Source: Nocardioides panacis (lineage in GTDB: Bacteria > Actinomycetota > Actinomycetes > Propionibacteriales > Nocardioidaceae). Taken from it: a stretch of 64,000 nt of DNA. The first letter of the stretch is position 1. Every line of letters begins with the position of its first letter. A model generated the notes under the pieces. It was not told the origin of the DNA. It searched no databases and worked only from the letters and a program-made list of their open reading frames with translations. Both the position numbers and the translations under genes were made by a program. The stretch lies in NCBI RefSeq assembly GCF_019039255.1, contig NZ_CP077062.1:1364001-1428000 (forward strand). Direction: 5' to 3'. This document shows positions 62,109 to 64,000 of this stretch, one piece after another.

Positions 62109-62770
62109 CAATCGTCCTCCGGACCGTTGGTGAAGACCTCGTAGACGTGCTCGGCGTTCTCCTCGCGCATCACCAGGTGGAGCAGGTCGCCCTCCTGGAT
62201 CACCGTCTCGCGGGTCGGGATCATGCCCTCGCCGAGCCGGTCGATCCAGGCGATCCGGCTGCCCGACTCGAACTGGAACTTCACGGTGCGCTGACCGATC
62301 CAGGTCTCGGTGACCGGGACGTGGTCCACCCGGATGGTGCCGGACGGGTCGCGGAAGTCGGGCTCGGCCCCCGCGGGCAGCAGCCGCCGGAGCACCTGGT
62401 CGGCGGTCCACTTCACGGTCGCGACGGTGGTGATGCCGAGCCGCTGGTAGACCTCGGCACGGCCCGGGTCGTAGATCCGGGCGACGACCTGCTGGATCCC
62501 GAACGTCTCGCGGGCGACCCGCGCCGCGATGATGTTGGAGTTGTCACCGCTGGACACCGCGGCGAACGCGTCGGCCTTCTCGACCCCGGCGCGCTCGAGC
62601 ACACCCTGGTCGAAGCCGATCCCGGTCACCTTGGTCCCGCTGAAGGACGGCCCCAGCCGACGGAACGCGTCGGGGTTGCTGTCGATCACGGACACGGTGT
62701 GGTTGCGGTCCTCGAGGGAGCGGGCCAGCGCCGAGCCGACCCGGCCACATCCCATGATCACGACATGCAC
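62108..62770 (-). CDS. TrkA-type potassium regulator, RCK (CeoC-like)
   Basis: A 220-residue RCK protein with the same two domains as its partner: HVVIMGCGRVGSALARSLED at residues 2-21, then VSVIDSNPDAFRRLGP and a YDPGRAEVYQRLGI stretch near 115-128, followed by the RCK_C part (GQRTVKFQFESGSRIAWI, then ETVIQEGDLLHLVM). Its start is GTG 62770, with TAGCGT (62783-62778) ending 8 nt upstream; the frame is open to 62824 but the added residues lack family likeness. It is divergent from the KimA-like permease at 62843, which is its likely partner. Confidence 0.88.
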   Translation of the reverse strand: MHVVIMGCGRVGSALARSLEDRNHTVSVIDSNPDAFRRLGPSFSGTKVTGIGFDQGVLERAGVEKADAFAAVSSGDNSNIIAARVARETFGIQQVVARIYDPGRAEVYQRLGITTVATVKWTADQVLRRLLPAGAEPDFRDPSGTIRVDHVPVTETWIGQRTVKFQFESGSRIAWIDRLGEGMIPTRETVIQEGDLLHLVMREENAEHVYEVFTNGPEDD

Positions 62771-62777
62771 GGGGGAG

Positions 62778-62834
62778 ACGCTACACGTGCCGCGCGGCCG
62801 CCGTGCGTGCATCGCCCCGGGCATGGCCTAGCCT
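62778..62834. promoter_or_regulatory. Divergent promoter hexamers (RCK pair / KimA-like permease)
   Basis: TAGCGT on the minus strand (62783-62778) ends 8 nt before GTG 62770 and TAGCCT on the plus strand (62829-62834) ends 9 nt before GTG 62843. Only 72 bases separate the two start codons. Confidence 0.4.
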
Positions 62835-62842
62835 TTCCCCTC

Positions 62843-64000
62843 GTGGGAGTTGGCGACGTCTCGAAACGCATCTTGCTGGGCCGCAAGCTGCGCAGCACGC
62901 AGCTCGGCGAGACCTTGCTGTCCAAGCGCATCGCGCTGCCGGTGTTCGCCAGCGACGCCCTCTCGTCGGTCGCCTACGCGCCGGACGAGGTCTTCATCAT
63001 GCTGTCGGTCGCCGGCGTCACGGCCTACGCCTGGTCGTGGAAGATCGCGATCCTGGTGGCCATCGTGATGCTGACCGTGGTCACGTCCTACCGGCAGAAC
63101 GTGCACGCCTACCCCAGCGGCGGCGGTGACTACGAGGTCGCCACGGTGAACCTCGGCCCGACCGCGGGTGTCACGGTCGCCAGCGCGCTGCTCGTCGACT
63201 ACGTGCTGACCGTCGCGGTGTCGATCTCCTCGGGCATCCAGAACGCCGCCTCGGCGATCGGCTTCGTCTCCGGGCACGAGGCGTTCTGGGCCAGCATCCT
63301 GGTGCTGGTCCTGGCCGCCCTGAACCTGCGCGGCGTCCGGGAGTCCGGCACGTTCTTCGCCATCCCGACCTACGGCTTCCATGGTCGGCATCATGGGGAT
63401 GTCCCTCTGGGGGCTCTACCGCGCCGTGACCGGCACGCTGCCCGACGTCGAGAGCGCCAGCTTCACGCTGATCAAGGCGCCCGGCTACGAGGGCCAGATC
63501 ACCACCGTCGCGCTGATCTTCCTGCTGGCCCGCGCGTTCTCCTCGGGCTGTGCCGCGCTGACCGGCGTCGAGGCGATCTCCAACGGCGTCCCGGCGTTCC
63601 GCAAGCCGAAGAGCAAGAACGCCGCCACCACGCTGCTGCTGCTCGGCACGATCGCGGTCACCATGCTGATCAGCATCATCCTGCTGGCCCGCAAGATGGG
63701 TCTGAAGTACGTCGACCCCAACGACCTGGACCGGCTGCGCACCGCGTCGGGCGACCCGCTGCCGGCCGGCTACGACCAGCACACCGTGATCGCCCAGATC
63801 GCCCGCTCGGTGTTCGACAACTTCACGCCCGGCTTCTACTTCGTGATCGCGATGACCGGCATCATCCTGGTGCTGGCCGCGAACACCGCCTTCAACGGCT
63901 TCCCGGTCCTCGCCTCGATCCTGGCCAAGGACGGCTACCTGCCCCGGCAGCTCGGCTCCCGCGGCGACCGGCTCGCCTACAGCAACGGCATCCTGATCCT
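62843..64000 (+). CDS. KimA-like APC-superfamily potassium transporter (frameshifted, 3' partial)
   Basis: The gene runs off the right edge after about 385 residues. The sequence matches Bacillus KimA in several places: PVFASDALSSVAYAPDEV near residue 35, AYPSGGGDYEVATVNLG, LLVDYVLTVAVSISSGIQNA, ARAFSSGCAALTGVEAISNG and RGDRLAYSNGI. This indicates a potassium-proton symporter of the APC superfamily; I give no symbol as KimA function was shown in Firmicutes. The frame breaks near 63379-63380, where an extra C in TTCCATGG puts codons out; removing one gives GFMVGIMGMSLWGL and the remaining helices. The two RCK proteins next to it, read the other way, are its probable gating subunits. GTG 62843 starts about 9 nt after TAGCCT. 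Confidence 0.82.
   Translation, partial: MGVGDVSKRILLGRKLRSTQLGETLLSKRIALPVFASDALSSVAYAPDEVFIMLSVAGVTAYAWSWKIAILVAIVMLTVVTSYRQNVHAYPSGGGDYEVATVNLGPTAGVTVASALLVDYVLTVAVSISSGIQNAASAIGFVSGHEAFWASILVLVLAALNLRGVRESGTFFAIPTYGFHGRHHGDVPLGALPRRDRHAARRRERQLHADQGARLRGPDHHRRADLPAGPRVLLGLCRADRRRGDLQRRPGVPQAEEQERRHHAAAARHDRGHHADQHHPAGPQDGSEVRRPQRPGPAAHRVGRPAAGRLRPAHRDRPDRPLGVRQLHARLLLRDRDDRHHPGAGREHRLQRLPGPRLDPGQGRLPAPAARLPRRPARLQQRHPDP

Noticed and set aside
1-64000. tRNA or rRNA genes, prophage, insertion sequences
   Set aside because: No cloverleaf with a CCA-type end, no rRNA-like stretch, integrase, transposase or phage structural gene was recognised on either strand.

Overview
The window is about 64 kb of very GC-rich chromosomal DNA with dense coding, many GTG/TTG starts and many DUF families restricted to actinobacteria (DUF3093, DUF3159, DUF3710, DUF4192, DUF4193, DUF4235, DUF5998). 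Gene content and order (principal sigma factor, parE, parC, sepH, ferrochelatase, inositol monophosphatase, DUF4193, dut, DUF3710, OB-fold, DUF3159, two TrkA proteins, APC permease) match the sigA/hrdB neighbourhood of high-GC Gram-positives. A Nocardioides-like member of the Propionibacteriales is the best guess, from overall feel only. I saw no rRNA, tRNA, CRISPR array, prophage or insertion sequence.

Layout. 1-12.6 kb: partial SIS gene, coaE, a group 2 sigma factor under a SigR-type promoter, oligopeptidase B, dinB, DUF4192, a LuxR-type two-component pair, a glutamate-cysteine ligase-like enzyme, a universal stress protein and an HhH-GPD protein. 12.6-20.7 kb: a secretion/oxidation locus with a 1735-residue secreted haem peroxidase carrying RTX and Fn3 repeats, divergent from a Tat-type multicopper oxidase, a membrane protein and a signal peptidase. 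20.8-28.2 kb: a SARP-like regulator, the principal sigma factor, small metal-ribbon proteins, a STAS protein, an EamA transporter and parE. 28.2-33 kb: carbonic anhydrase and a divergent type VII (ESX/WXG100) substrate locus with a 582-residue effector-like protein and two downstream partner genes. 33-38 kb: parC, an LprG-like lipoprotein and a P55-like exporter on the minus strand. 38-48 kb: protein/acetyl-CoA enzyme, phosphodiesterase, thymidine kinase, a GH16-like secreted protein, a 32-bp tandem repeat array beside a DUF222-HNH gene, and a kinase-sulfurtransferase reading frame. 48-64 kb: a two-domain acyl reductase-like SDR, sepH, a TRIC channel, an aldonolactone oxidase, an MpaB-type protein, MFS, hemH, suhB-like, dut and a potassium module (two TrkA/RCK proteins divergent from a KimA-like permease).

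Two window-wide patterns matter to a user. First, at least six genes (parE, the P55-like MFS, the GH16-like gene, sepH, TRIC and the KimA-like permease) are each broken by an apparent single extra G or C, usually in a run of 6-7. This looks like sequencing or assembly error rather than gene decay, so these genes are annotated across the frameshift. Second, many start codons lie 7-9 nt after the last base of a TAnnnT-like hexamer, as expected of leaderless transcripts; I used this to choose several starts.
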